A stretch of DNA of 64,000 bases from Streptomyces sp. NBC_00250 (GCF_036192275.1 NZ_CP108088.1:8170001-8234000); one strand, 5' to 3'; counted from the stretch's first letter, positions 29,089 through 40,563 are shown. The notes: generated by a model from the letters alone, not told the origin. Translations and numbers: made by a program.

Positions 29089-29235
29089 ATGGGACGCAAC
29101 GGTCGGCGGGACACCTCACTCGCCGCACCCCTCCCGCGCCCCCTGCCCCTCACCTCCCGCCGCCACATCGATCTGCTGCGCGTCTGCAGCGCGGCGAGTC
29201 GCGGTTCCCACGGGGTGGGTCGTCCCGCCCGCTGA
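29089..29235 (+). CDS. Putative sulfur-regulon leader peptide
   Basis: A 48-codon ORF whose central segment LTSRRHIDLLRVCSA matches the short actinobacterial leader peptides (consensus near RRHxDLxRVSSAxC) that precede sulfur-assimilation and sulfonate genes. The cysteine codon in that motif suggests translation-coupled sensing of cysteine supply (family knowledge plus inference). AGGGAA precedes the ATG. It lies 172 bp upstream of the GST-fold gene. The tail beyond the motif is longer than in most such peptides. Confidence 0.65.
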   Translation: MGRNGRRDTSLAAPLPRPLPLTSRRHIDLLRVCSAASRGSHGVGRPAR

Positions 29236-29407
29236 GGGTCCGTTCGCCGAGAGGCCGCCGCCCCGCGGGCGTCGCGCCCGTCTCCTCCTCTTCCCGTACC
29301 TCTGCTGCCTCGGGCCCCGTGCGGCCGGTGCCGCCGTCGCGCTGCCGCGACCGGCGCCGTGTCACGCGCCGCCACGACCCAGCACCGAGCACCCCCAAGG
29401 GAGAAGC

Positions 29408-30268
29408 ATGTCCGTCGTTCCGTCCTCGCTGCTGCCCGCCTCCGCCGTGCCCGCCTTCCGGGGCCGGATCGGCCGCGACGTACACAGCGGCCACTACGCC
29501 GTACCGCACCGCTACCGCCTCCATGTCGCGCCGTACGACCCCGGCTGTCTGAGCATCGCCCTGACCCACAGCCTCCTCGGCCTCGACGACACGCTCCCGC
29601 TCTCCGTACTGCCCGAGACCCCCGACACGCCCGACGGCGGATACGCCGTCCTCCGCCCGCTGTACGAGGCGAGTGCGCACCTCTACGCCGGGCCCGCCGC
29701 CGCGCCCGTCCTGAGCGACGGATGGACCGGACGGATCGTCAGCACGCACGTCCCCGACATCCTCCGGGACCTCGCCCTCCGGTTCCGCGGTGAAGGCCCC
29801 GACCTGCTGCCCGAGGGGCACCGGGACGAGATCGAGGCCATCGCCGACCTGTGCGAGCGGAGCATCAACCGGGCCGCCCAGCGGGCGGGGGAGCTCGGCC
29901 TCGACGGCGAGGCCGCCCACCGCGACCCCCTCACGGTCCTCTTCGCCGCCCTCGGCTCCCTGGAACGCCGCCTGGCCCACCACCCGTACGTCCTCGGCGA
30001 CGCGCCGACGGCTGCCGACGTGCAGGTCTGGGTCACCCTGGTCCAGCTCGACACCGTCCACCGCTGGCACCTGGACGCCGCCGCGATGGACCGGGTCGCC
30101 GGATACCCCGCCCTGTGGGCCTACGCCCGCCGCCTCGCGGCGCGCCCCGAGTTCGCCCGCCGCCTCGACATCGAAGGTCTCGTGCGCCGCCACCGCGCCC
30201 ACTGCCGGGGCCGCGAAGCCGCAGGCGCGGCGATCCGCCTCGTCGACTGGCCGACCCCGGCCCCCTGA
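29408..30268 (+). CDS. GST-fold protein, ECM4/glutathionyl-hydroquinone-reductase-like
   Basis: A 286-aa protein. The thioredoxin-like N-terminal half includes YDPGCLSIALTHSLLGL and PVLSDGWTGRIVSTHVPDILRDL, corresponding to the active-site and SNES regions of ECM4/YqjG enzymes. The helical C-terminal half has YVLGDAPTAADVQVWVTLVQLD. The usual CPWA motif is replaced by DPGCLS, keeping one Cys. Streptomycetes lack glutathione, so the thiol partner is uncertain. GGGAGAAGC gives a strong RBS. The upstream leader peptide places it in sulfur-responsive control. Confidence 0.72.
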   Translation: MSVVPSSLLPASAVPAFRGRIGRDVHSGHYAVPHRYRLHVAPYDPGCLSIALTHSLLGLDDTLPLSVLPETPDTPDGGYAVLRPLYEASAHLYAGPAAAPVLSDGWTGRIVSTHVPDILRDLALRFRGEGPDLLPEGHRDEIEAIADLCERSINRAAQRAGELGLDGEAAHRDPLTVLFAALGSLERRLAHHPYVLGDAPTAADVQVWVTLVQLDTVHRWHLDAAAMDRVAGYPALWAYARRLAARPEFARRLDIEGLVRRHRAHCRGREAAGAAIRLVDWPTPAP

Positions 30269-30300
30269 CACCGGGACGCGCGCACACGGCGGCGCCGGAA

Positions 30301-30435
30301 GTGCGACGCTTGGCACGAGGTCAGGCCCCGGACGTACGACGCGTGGCGCGGGGTCGCGGCCTCTGATGTACGACGCGTGGCACGAGGTCACGGCCTCTGA
30401 TGTACGACGCGTGGCGCGGGGTCACCGCCCCGGGC
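30301..30435. repeat. Four tandem 33-34 bp repeats between convergent genes
   Basis: Units start at 30301, 30334, 30368 and 30402. Units 2-4 begin GTACGACGCGTGGC and differ at a few positions (A/G alternations); unit 1 is diverged. They fill the space between the stops of the GST-fold and epimerase genes. No spacers, so not CRISPR. It behaves like a minisatellite or multi-site binding array. Confidence 0.85.
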
Positions 30436-30447
30436 CACGCCCTCGCG

Positions 30448-31485
30448 TCAGCCGATGCGGTGGCCCGCCAAGGGGCCCGTGTCGTCGCCCGCGCCCGAGC
30501 GGACCCCCCGGAGGAATGCCTCCAGGGCCTCCAGGGACGTCCTCGTCGGCTCCCATTCGAGGTCCCGGCGCGCCCGTTCCGTCGCGAGCAGCGGCATGTG
30601 CCGCAGCGCGTCGAAGAGGCCGGGGGAGGCCGGGGCCAGTCGGAGGCGCCAGGCGGCCGACAGGGCGCCCCGGACCGCGCCCGCCGGTACCCGTACCGGC
30701 TTGGCGTCCAGCAGTTCGCCCAGGACCGCGCCGTCGATCACCGGCTCGGCGGCCAGGTTGAACGCGCCACGGACGTCCCGCAGCAGCGCCTGCCCGTAGG
30801 CGGCGGCCGCGTCCTCGGTGTGCAGGACCTGGAAGCGGAGGCCGTCGAACTCCGGCAGCAGCGGCAGCAGGTCGGGCCGCATCAGCTGCCCGGGGAAGAA
30901 ACGCCCCGCGAAGATCCGCCGCTGCCCGCTCGCCGACTCCTCCTTGAACAGGAAGGCCGGCCGCATCCGGACCACCCGGATCATCGGATGGTCCCGCTCG
31001 AACGTGTCCAGGACCCGCTCCAGATAGGCCTTCTCCCGCGTGTACGCGGCCCCCGGCCAGCCGTGCGTCGGCCACGCCTCGGACACCGGCGCACCGCCCG
31101 CCGGGCCCGGAGAGTACGCCCCCACCGAGGAGGCGTACACCAGGACGGGCACCCGCGCCGCCGCGACCGCGTCGAACACGCGCACCGAACCGAGGACGTT
31201 GGTCCGCCAGGTCTCCACCGGGTCGTGGGTGGGCCCGAACCGCCAGGCCAGGTGCACCACGGCGTCCGCGTCGGCGACGTGCTGCGCGAGCAGGGGCTCG
31301 TCCCCCTCGCGGGACAGATCCACCTCGGCCCACTCCACCCCCGGGAGTTCGAGTCCCGGCCGGCGCCGGGCCAGCCCCAGGACCGAACCGACGCGCGGTT
31401 CGCGCGCCAGGAGCCGTACCAGACTGGTGCCCACGTTGCCGGTGGCGCCGGTGACGACCACCCGCGAAATCGTGCTCGGGTTCAT
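30448..31485 (-). CDS. NAD-dependent epimerase/dehydratase family protein (extended SDR)
   Basis: A 345-aa extended SDR. VVVTGATGNVGTSLVRLL is the nucleotide-binding Gly motif, SSVGAYSPG carries the catalytic Ser and YTREKAYLE the YxxxK pair. Such enzymes modify nucleotide sugars or other polar substrates; the substrate here is unknown. The ATG at 31485 has GGAGGG 8 nt upstream; a longer start at 31521 is possible. It is divergent from the DUF5133-like gene. Confidence 0.85.
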   Translation of the reverse strand: MNPSTISRVVVTGATGNVGTSLVRLLAREPRVGSVLGLARRRPGLELPGVEWAEVDLSREGDEPLLAQHVADADAVVHLAWRFGPTHDPVETWRTNVLGSVRVFDAVAAARVPVLVYASSVGAYSPGPAGGAPVSEAWPTHGWPGAAYTREKAYLERVLDTFERDHPMIRVVRMRPAFLFKEESASGQRRIFAGRFFPGQLMRPDLLPLLPEFDGLRFQVLHTEDAAAAYGQALLRDVRGAFNLAAEPVIDGAVLGELLDAKPVRVPAGAVRGALSAAWRLRLAPASPGLFDALRHMPLLATERARRDLEWEPTRTSLEALEAFLRGVRSGAGDDTGPLAGHRIG

Positions 31486-31626
31486 GTCTCCGACCCTCCG
31501 CCATGGGCGGCGGAAGCGCACTCCGGGGGCGTCCCCCGCACGGCGTCGTCACACAGCGTGTCCGTGCAGGTCGCGAGCGTGGCCCGCGACCGGGAGTATG
31601 GAGCGACTCAGGAGAAGGAGGACACC

Positions 31627-31839
31627 ATGCTGCTGCCCGACAGGAACACGGTCGACCGGCTGCTCCGGCACTACCGCGCCCTGGAGCGGACCGTGCTGGC
31701 CAGGCCGTGCGACCTGTCGGCGCGCCGGCGCTTCGAGGACACGGCGTACACCCTGTGCGTCCTGATGGGAGAACGCACCGCCCGCGAGGCCGTCCACGCC
31801 GCCGAACACTATGTCGCCGGAACCTCGATCAGGATTTGA
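31627..31839 (+). CDS. DUF5133-like small protein
   Basis: A 70-aa protein (MLLPDRNTVDRLLRHYRALE, DTAYTLCVLMGERTAREAV) matching the short streptomycete DUF5133 proteins, which often sit near regulators or stress genes and have no known function. A near-consensus RBS (AAGGAGGA) precedes the ATG. It stands alone, 120 bp before the UvrA-like gene. Confidence 0.75.
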   Translation: MLLPDRNTVDRLLRHYRALERTVLARPCDLSARRRFEDTAYTLCVLMGERTAREAVHAAEHYVAGTSIRI

Positions 31840-31959
31840 GAAGCGTCGTCATCCGGCCGCCGCTAGCGTGGCCGTCATGGACCCCGCGAGACAGCCATCG
31901 TCGGTCACGACGCACCGCGCCGGTCCGTTTTTCGGCCCCGCGCGACAGCTGGAGAGACG

Positions 31960-34338
<2,379 letters not shown>

Positions 34339-34378
34339 CGGTTTCCTGACGGTCCGAGCGGTGGCCCCCGGTTCCGGC

Positions 34379-34993
34379 TCAGGCCGCCGGGCTGCCGTTC
34401 GGGAACCGGGCCCGTGCCGCGTCCACGCACGTGTCGCGTGACGTGGGGCCACCGAAGCGGAGCCGGTCGTACGCCGTGAACGCCGGCTCCAGGGCGTCGA
34501 GCTCGTCCACGCGCGCGTGGAGCGCGGCACGCCATTCCGGAGACGGTTCGGCCGGGGCCGTCTCCAGAGCCCCGGCGATCTCGGCCGACAGCTCGTCCTT
34601 CCTTCGGATGTGCGCCGGGGTGACGCTGTGCAGACAGACGTACTGCCCGCTCAGATACGCCGCCCATTCCGCCTCGCCCTGCTCCCGGTCCTCCCAGTGC
34701 GCGGTGAACCAGGCGCGCAGCCGCTCGGAGCTCCCCGCCGCCTCGGCGAGCCGGAACAGATCGCGCGGCACCATCTCGGCACCGTCCGAGCGCAGATAGC
34801 CCGGCAGCGGCAACAGCCCCTCCAGCATCAGCCGCCGGGCCTCGTCGGCGTCCCGGCCGAGCGAGGCGCACAGCGCCTCCAGAGGGACGAACTGTCCGGT
34901 GACGTACGCGTCGTCCGCCGCGGTCATCGGATGGTCGCCGTTCACCTCGCGGAACCGCTCCGCGACCCGCCGCGCCAGTGTCCGGTCCGTCAT
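34379..34993 (-). CDS. DUF6058-like protein
   Basis: A 204-aa, mainly helical soluble protein. Features include AYVTGQFVPLEALCASLG, LPLPGYLRSDGAEMVPRDLF and the C-terminal RLRFGGPTSRDTCVDAARARFP, which resemble the DUF6058 family annotated as natural-product-associated. The family call is moderate. ATG 34993 has GGGGAG 7 nt upstream; GTG 34996 is also possible. Confidence 0.6.
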   Translation of the reverse strand: MTDRTLARRVAERFREVNGDHPMTAADDAYVTGQFVPLEALCASLGRDADEARRLMLEGLLPLPGYLRSDGAEMVPRDLFRLAEAAGSSERLRAWFTAHWEDREQGEAEWAAYLSGQYVCLHSVTPAHIRRKDELSAEIAGALETAPAEPSPEWRAALHARVDELDALEPAFTAYDRLRFGGPTSRDTCVDAARARFPNGSPAA

Positions 34994-35056
34994 CACACCA
35001 CTCCCCGGGTGAGGCCGTCAGGGCCCTTCCCGGACGGCGTCCCCGCAGGCTAGAAG

Positions 35057-35100
35057 CCGGATCGTGCGGCGCCCACCGAACCGTCGCCGGCACGATCCGG
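35057..35100 (-). terminator. Inverted repeat after D,D-carboxypeptidase gene
   Basis: Perfect 11-bp arms (CCGGATCGTGC at 35057-35067 and its complement at 35090-35100) lie 64 nt beyond the stop of the S11 peptidase gene. A factor-independent-type terminator is likely; it could instead be an operator for the DUF6058 gene 64 nt further on. Confidence 0.55.
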
Positions 35101-35163
35101 TCCGATGTCTTCAGTGGCGCCGCACGACCGGCGGTCCATGGGCCGGGGCCCGCCTCGCCTCGA

Positions 35164-36468
35164 TCAGCCCACCCGGTGGGCCGCCCTGCGCCGCCGGCCC
35201 CACAGCGCCAGCGCCGCGGCGCAGGCCGAGCCGACGAGGGCCAGCGGAAGACCCACCGACGCGCCCGAGGGCCCCGGCTCGTGCGCGGGATCCTTGCCGG
35301 GCGCGGCCGCCGCCACCGCTCCGGCCCGGGGCGCCTGACCGGCGGCCTTCGCGGCACGGCCCTCACCGGCCACGGACACGGCCCGGGTACCCGCGTCGGC
35401 CGCGTCCTTCGTCGGTACGGGGAGCAGCGAGCCCACCGGCTGGACCCGCCCCGCCGCCTCGAAGCCCCAGTCGAGGAGCTCCCTCGCCTCCTCGTACACG
35501 GCGAGCCCGCCGCCGCCCTGCGGGTTCATCACCGTCACGACCAGCGTCCGGTCGCCGCGCCGGGCCGCCGAGATCAGCGTGTTGCCCGCGTTGCTCGTGT
35601 AGCCGTTCTTGATCCCGATGAGCCCCGGGTAACGGGCCACGCCGTCCGCGCCCGTCAGCAGCCGGTTGGTATTGGCGATGCCGTACGACCAGGAGCCCGC
35701 CGGGAAGTCCGCGTACGCCGTCGAGCAGTACCGGGTGAACGCCGGGTCCTGCAGCCCGGTCCGGCCGAACACCGCGAGGTCGTACGCGGAGGACACCTGA
35801 CCCGGCGCGTCGTAGCCGTCGGGGGACACCACATGGGTGTCCAGGGCGCCCAGGGACCTGGCCTTCTCCTGCATCTGCCGGGACATCGACTCCCAGCCGC
35901 CGTTCATCGCGGCCAGGACGTGCACGGCGTCGTTCCCGGAGCTGAGGAACACACCGTTCCACAGATCCGAGACCTTGTACGTGTACCCCTCCTTCACCCC
36001 GACCAGGCTGCTGCCCTCCCCGATCCCGGTCAGCTCGGAATCGGCCACGGTGTGCTGCTCGGAGGGGGCGTGACCGGGGAGCGCGGTGAGGGCGAACAGC
36101 GCCTTGAGGGTGCTGGCCGGCGGCAGCTTCCGGTGGGCGTTGCGCGCGGCGAGGACCTCGCCGGAGGACGCGTCGGCGACCACCCAGGACAGCGCCGAGA
36201 CCGAGGGCACGTCGGGCGCGCCCGGCAGCGGCTGCACCTGTGTGCCCTTCCGGTCCAGCCGGGCACGGTCGAGGTACTGGCGTGCGGGCGGCGTGGGCTC
36301 CCGGAGCGAGGAGGCCGAGGAGACGGACGCCGTCGAGGACGTGGTCGCGGTCGAGGCGGCGGTCGACGCCGAGGTGACGGGTGACGCCGTGGCCGCCGGA
36401 GCGGACAGCACGAACAGCACCGCCGCGGTACCGGCGGCGGCATGACGGACAGCTGACGTGACGATCAT
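35164..36468 (-). CDS. Serine-type D-Ala-D-Ala carboxypeptidase (peptidase S11)
   Basis: A 434-aa secreted protein with an N-terminal signal sequence (about 1-29, TAAVLFVLSAPAATA), a Ser/Thr-rich segment and an S11 catalytic domain (85-340). Catalytic motifs are STLK (SxxK) near 118, SGN (SxN) near 178 and KNG in place of KTG near 285. A C-terminal transmembrane helix and basic tail (RRRRAAHRVG) anchor it. It trims the terminal D-Ala of peptidoglycan pentapeptides. The Thr to Asn change in the third motif could affect activity or beta-lactam binding. Confidence 0.9.
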   Translation of the reverse strand: MIVTSAVRHAAAGTAAVLFVLSAPAATASPVTSASTAASTATTSSTASVSSASSLREPTPPARQYLDRARLDRKGTQVQPLPGAPDVPSVSALSWVVADASSGEVLAARNAHRKLPPASTLKALFALTALPGHAPSEQHTVADSELTGIGEGSSLVGVKEGYTYKVSDLWNGVFLSSGNDAVHVLAAMNGGWESMSRQMQEKARSLGALDTHVVSPDGYDAPGQVSSAYDLAVFGRTGLQDPAFTRYCSTAYADFPAGSWSYGIANTNRLLTGADGVARYPGLIGIKNGYTSNAGNTLISAARRGDRTLVVTVMNPQGGGGLAVYEEARELLDWGFEAAGRVQPVGSLLPVPTKDAADAGTRAVSVAGEGRAAKAAGQAPRAGAVAAAAPGKDPAHEPGPSGASVGLPLALVGSACAAALALWGRRRRAAHRVG

Positions 36469-36617
36469 TCAGTCACCGTAGGAAGGAGGTGTGATACGCG
36501 CAGATCGGAGTGCGCCGACCGGCGTAGCGGGTGTGGCGTACGGCGGCGAGTCGTGAGCCCGCCCGGGTGGTACGGCCTCCCCGGCCCGCTGTCGGTGGCG
36601 CAGGGCATCCTTGTGAC

Positions 36618-38735
36618 GTGCCCTCACACCCGTACCAGAGCAACGCCGTTCCGGCCGACAGCGCCGGAGCGCCACCCGCCGAACCCGCCTCCCGGTCCGT
36701 CCCCGGCCCCGCCAGGTCTCCCGGGACCACCGGCGGCGGCCCCTTCGGCGCGCCCGCCTTCCGGACCGAGCGGCAGCCGCGCCGGACACCCGCCGGGCAC
36801 ATGATCGTCTGCGGGGACGACGCCCTCGCCCACCGCCTCGCGGGCGAACTCCACGAGGTGTACGGCGAGCAGGTCACCCTCCTCGTGCCGGCACGACCCG
36901 ACGCACCGCGCACACCCAGCGCCCGCGCCGGCCGGGCGCTCGCCCTCTTCGGACGGGTCACGGCCGCCGTCACCCGCACCACGGGCACCACCGCCCCACC
37001 CGCCCCGGCGGCGACCGGCGCGGACGGCGGTGATCCCACCGGCACCCTGCGGGTCGTCGAGTCGGCCGAGGCCGACGACCGGGCGCTGACCGACGCCGGG
37101 GTCGAGCGGGCCGCCGCGCTCGCCCTCGTCCACGAGGACGACGAGACCAACATCCGGGCCGCGCTCACCGCCCGCCGCCTCAACCCCCGGCTGCGCCTGG
37201 TCATCCGGCTCTACAACCGCAAGCTCGGGCAACACCTCGAAACCCTCCTCGACCAGGCCGCCGCCGTCGCCGAACCGGGCCTCGACCCCGAGAAGCTCGA
37301 CGCCGCCACCACGGTCCTCTCCGACGTCGACACCGCCGCTCCCGGTCTCGCCGCGGCCGCCGTCGCGGGAACCAGCAAGGTGGTCCAGGCCGGGGGCCTG
37401 CTGCTGCACGCCGTGGAGCGCCTGCCGGCCGCCGGAGAGGCCCCCGACCCCGGCCTGTGCACCCTCGCCCTGCTCTCCGCCACGGCCCGCGACCCGGCCG
37501 GCTGCGAGGGCTCCGAACGCAGCGGCGACGCGGGCCCCCGACTGCTGCCCGACGACCGGACGGTGGCCGCCGCCACCGGCCGCGCCGCCGTCACCCTCGA
37601 AGCGGTCACCCCGGCGGGCCCCGTCCTGACCTCCGCCCGCCTGGCCGCCTCCGCCCTGCCCGTCGCCTCCCTCTTCTCGCGTCGGCTGCGCTGGTCCCTG
37701 GCGGGCGCGGCGGCCGCCGTCCTCGCGCTCGCCCTCGCGTCCACCTTCACCACCGGCGACCACCCGCTGCACGCCGCCTATCTGACGCTGCTGGACATCT
37801 TCGCCATCGGTGACCCGGCGGTGGGGGAGTCGACCAGCCGTCAGGTCCTCCAGATCCTCGCCGGGTTCGTCGGGCTTCTCCTGTTGCCGGTGATCGTCGC
37901 CGCCCTCATCGAGGGCCTCGGCACCTTCCGTACGGCGACCACCCTGCGACGCCCGCCGCGCGGACTCTCCGGGCACGTCGTCCTCCTCGGCCTCGGCAAG
38001 GTCGGCACCCGTGTCCTCGCCCGGCTACGCAGGCTGAACATCCCCGTGGTCTGCGTCGAATCGGACCCGGAGGCCCGCGGCATCGCCGTCGCGAGACGGC
38101 TGCGCGTGCCCACCGTCATCGGCGACGTCACGGAGGAGGGCGTCCTGGAGGCCGCCCGCATCGACCGCGCCCATGCCCTGCTCGCCCTGACCAGCGTCGA
38201 CATCACGAACCTGGAGGCCGCGCTCTCCGCCCGCGCCGTCACTCCCGACCTGCGGGTCGTCCTGCGTCTGTACGACGACGACTTCGCCACCGCCGTCTTC
38301 CGCACCCTCCGCACCGCCCACCCCGCGGCCCTCACCCGCAGCCGCAGCGTCTCCCACCTCGCCGCCCCCGCCTTCGCCGGCGCGATGCTGGGCCGTCAGG
38401 TGCTCGGCGCCGTGCCGGTCGAGCGCCGGGTCCTCCTCTTCGCCGCCGTGGACGTCGCGGACCATCCGCTGCTCGACGGACGCACCGTGGCCGAGGCCTT
38501 CCACCCGGGCAGATGGCGGGTCATCGCCCTGGACCGAAGCGGCCTGTACCCCGGCCCGGCGGGCCGGGACCCGCTCTGGCGCCTGGACCCCGCCCGAGTC
38601 CTGGAACCGGCCGACCGGGTCGTGGTGGCCGCGACCCGCCGAGGCCTGGCCGAACTTCTCGGGCGAGGCGGACGGGCCGCCGAGACGGGAGACGGCGATG
38701 TGCCGCTCAACCCGGCACGAGCAGACCGTGGTTGA
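36618..38735 (+). CDS. Double TrkA-N (RCK) protein with two transmembrane helices
   Basis: A 705-aa protein. After a Pro-rich head, a first TrkA-N-like domain begins MIVCGDDALAHRLAGEL (about residue 58). Two membrane segments (about 360-440) follow, then a second Rossmann domain (SGHVVLLGLGKVGTRVLARL) with TrkA-C-like sequence. The layout recalls RCK-gated ion channels (Castor/Pollux type), but the region between the helices (LLDIFAIGDPAVGE) lacks a TVGYG-like filter. The ion is unknown. GTG 36618 is chosen as the first start downstream of the divergent promoter region; it has a poor RBS, so the start is uncertain. Confidence 0.75.
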   Translation: MPSHPYQSNAVPADSAGAPPAEPASRSVPGPARSPGTTGGGPFGAPAFRTERQPRRTPAGHMIVCGDDALAHRLAGELHEVYGEQVTLLVPARPDAPRTPSARAGRALALFGRVTAAVTRTTGTTAPPAPAATGADGGDPTGTLRVVESAEADDRALTDAGVERAAALALVHEDDETNIRAALTARRLNPRLRLVIRLYNRKLGQHLETLLDQAAAVAEPGLDPEKLDAATTVLSDVDTAAPGLAAAAVAGTSKVVQAGGLLLHAVERLPAAGEAPDPGLCTLALLSATARDPAGCEGSERSGDAGPRLLPDDRTVAAATGRAAVTLEAVTPAGPVLTSARLAASALPVASLFSRRLRWSLAGAAAAVLALALASTFTTGDHPLHAAYLTLLDIFAIGDPAVGESTSRQVLQILAGFVGLLLLPVIVAALIEGLGTFRTATTLRRPPRGLSGHVVLLGLGKVGTRVLARLRRLNIPVVCVESDPEARGIAVARRLRVPTVIGDVTEEGVLEAARIDRAHALLALTSVDITNLEAALSARAVTPDLRVVLRLYDDDFATAVFRTLRTAHPAALTRSRSVSHLAAPAFAGAMLGRQVLGAVPVERRVLLFAAVDVADHPLLDGRTVAEAFHPGRWRVIALDRSGLYPGPAGRDPLWRLDPARVLEPADRVVVAATRRGLAELLGRGGRAAETGDGDVPLNPARADRG

Positions 38736-38763
38736 CCGTAGGATCTGACCCCGCACGCGACGA

Positions 38764-38788
38764 CCCGCGCACCCTCCTCGGGTGCGGG
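38764..38788 (+). terminator. Hairpin after TrkA-N gene
   Basis: A GC-rich stem (CCGCGCACCC with GGGTGCGGG, one bulge) with a short CTC-rich loop, 29 nt after the stop. Confidence 0.6.
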
Positions 38789-38800
38789 CCATCGTCCCGC

Positions 38801-38838
38801 AGGGAGGTGGGGGTCCCCCGGACGGAGCCCGGGGGAGG
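38801..38838. repeat. Streptomyces-type intergenic GGGGGTCCCCC hairpin repeat
   Basis: The segment beginning GGGAGGTGGGGGTCCCCC and ending in CCGGGGGAGG matches the short self-complementary repeat scattered between Streptomyces genes (recognised from memory). It lies in the P450 leader and may act as a transcription attenuator or remnant MITE-like element. Confidence 0.65.
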
Positions 38839-38976
38839 GCGGGCACACGGGACGGCGCCCCGGCCGGGCGCCTCCGGTCCATGCCCCGCACCCTGGGGCC
38901 CGCACCCTCGCGGCCCCGCATCACCAGGATCCGTACCGTCACGCCCCGCACGGGCCCCGCAGTCAGGAGACCCCCA

Positions 38977-40230
38977 GTGAACACAGCGCACCACGACGCC
39001 TCCGGCAGCCGCAGGCCCCACCGCATGGACCCGTCCGGCGGCTGCCCCCACGCCGACAACGCCCGCCTGCTCGCCGAAGGCGCCGTCGCTCCCGTGATCC
39101 TCCCCGGCGAGATCGAAGGCATGGCGGTACTCGGCCACGAGGCCCTCCGCGACTTCCTCTCCCACCCCGACGTCGCCAAGGGCCCTCAGCACTTCACCGC
39201 GCTCACCGAGGGCCGCATACCCGAAGGCTGGCCGCTGCGGACCTTCGCCACCGTGCCCGGCATGACGACCTCGGACGGCGCCGACCACCGCCGTCTGCGC
39301 ACCCTGGTGAGCAGCGCCTTCACCGCCCGTCGGGTCGAGGAACTCCGCCCGCGTGTCGAGACCGTCACCGCCGGGCTCCTCGACGGACTCGCCGAGGCGG
39401 CCGTGACCGGCGACGGCGTCGCCGACCTGCGCCGTCACTACGCGCTGCCGCTGCCACTCGGCGTCATCTGCGAACTCCTCGGTGTCGATGCCGCCCACCA
39501 GGACCGGCTGCACCACCTCTCCGGCCTGATCGTCGCGACCGACACGGAGCCCGCGCGGGCCGTCGCCGCGAACCGCGAAGTCCTCGCACTCCTCGCCTCC
39601 ATCGCCGGTGAGAAGGCCACCGCCCCCGGCGACGACCTCACCAGCGCCCTGATCGCCGCCCGGGACGAGGACGGCGACCGGCTGAGCGAGCCCGAGCTGA
39701 TCGGCACCCTGCTCCTGCTGATCATCGCGGGTCACGAGACCACCATGAACCTGGTGACCAACGCGGTACGGGCCCTCTGCGCCCACCGCGACCAACTCGC
39801 CCTGGTCACCGCGGGCCGGGCGACCTGGTCGGACGTGGTGGAGGAGACCCTCCGCTGGAACAGCCCGGTCAGCTACTTCCCGTTCCGCTATCCCACCCGC
39901 GACCTCACCGTCGACGGCACTCTCATCCCGCAGGGCACCCCCGTCCTGGCCGGATACTCGGCGGCGGGCCGGGACACGAAGGCCCACGGCCCGGACGCAG
40001 ACCGCTTCGACCTCACACGTACGACGACGGTGAAGCACCTCTCGCTCGGCCACGGACCCCACTACTGCCTGGGCGCCCCGCTCGCCCGGATGGAGGCGGC
40101 CATCGCCCTGGAGGCACTCTTCACCCGCTTCCCGGACCTGGACCTGGCAGTTCCGGACGCCGAGCTGCACCGCCACGCCGGCTTCGTCGGCAACAGCGTC
40201 AGGGCGCTCCCGGTCCGTCCGGGCGGCTGA
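38977..40230 (+). CDS. Cytochrome P450
   Basis: A 417-aa soluble bacterial P450. It shows the I-helix IIAGHETTMN near 250, the ExxR motif ETLR near 290 and the haem-binding loop LGHGPHYCLGAPLAR with Cys near 357. An early SGGCPHAD segment is also typical. The substrate is unknown; no ferredoxin gene is adjacent. The GTG start has AGGAG 7-8 nt upstream; earlier in-frame ATGs lie within the GC-rich leader and its repeat. Confidence 0.93.
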   Translation: MNTAHHDASGSRRPHRMDPSGGCPHADNARLLAEGAVAPVILPGEIEGMAVLGHEALRDFLSHPDVAKGPQHFTALTEGRIPEGWPLRTFATVPGMTTSDGADHRRLRTLVSSAFTARRVEELRPRVETVTAGLLDGLAEAAVTGDGVADLRRHYALPLPLGVICELLGVDAAHQDRLHHLSGLIVATDTEPARAVAANREVLALLASIAGEKATAPGDDLTSALIAARDEDGDRLSEPELIGTLLLLIIAGHETTMNLVTNAVRALCAHRDQLALVTAGRATWSDVVEETLRWNSPVSYFPFRYPTRDLTVDGTLIPQGTPVLAGYSAAGRDTKAHGPDADRFDLTRTTTVKHLSLGHGPHYCLGAPLARMEAAIALEALFTRFPDLDLAVPDAELHRHAGFVGNSVRALPVRPGG

Positions 40231-40314
40231 CGGCCCTTAGGTCGTGTCCGGAAAGCAGCGCCGTCTGCCCGCAGGCCAGGCGGGACTCTCCGGGCACCCT
40301 CTCGGGCGGGCCCC

Positions 40315-40563
40315 TCACCCGGCCCGTCCCCAGGCGGTCGCGGGGGAGGAGCGCAGGGAGGAGACGAGTCGCAGCAGCCGGGCCTCGTTCCCCGCGAGGC
40401 CCGCGGCGCGGAGCGCCTCGTCCGCCTCGGCCATCGGATGGGTGAGCATCACCCCCGCGTACGGGGCGAGCTGTGGATCGGTCAGCACGGCCTGGGTGGA
40501 TTCGAGCAACCTCAGGTACGCCTGGGCGGCCGCGCGCTCGCTGGCGGTGATCGTGGTGGTCAT
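40315..40563 (-). CDS. Small hypothetical helical protein
   Basis: An 82-aa protein (ITASERAAAQAYLRLLESTQ, MAEADEALRAAGLAGNEARLLRLVSSL) predicted to be all-helical. I recognise no family. A good RBS (GGGAG, 6 nt) supports translation. It lies 62 bp downstream of the Nudix gene on the same strand and may share its transcript. Confidence 0.65.
   Translation of the reverse strand: MTTTITASERAAAQAYLRLLESTQAVLTDPQLAPYAGVMLTHPMAEADEALRAAGLAGNEARLLRLVSSLRSSPATAWGRAG

Noticed and set aside
30301..30435. CRISPR array
   Set aside because: The 34-bp units are directly adjacent with no unique spacers.
38801..38838. Novel mobile element
   Set aside because: It resembles a common dispersed Streptomyces intergenic hairpin repeat and has no coding capacity.
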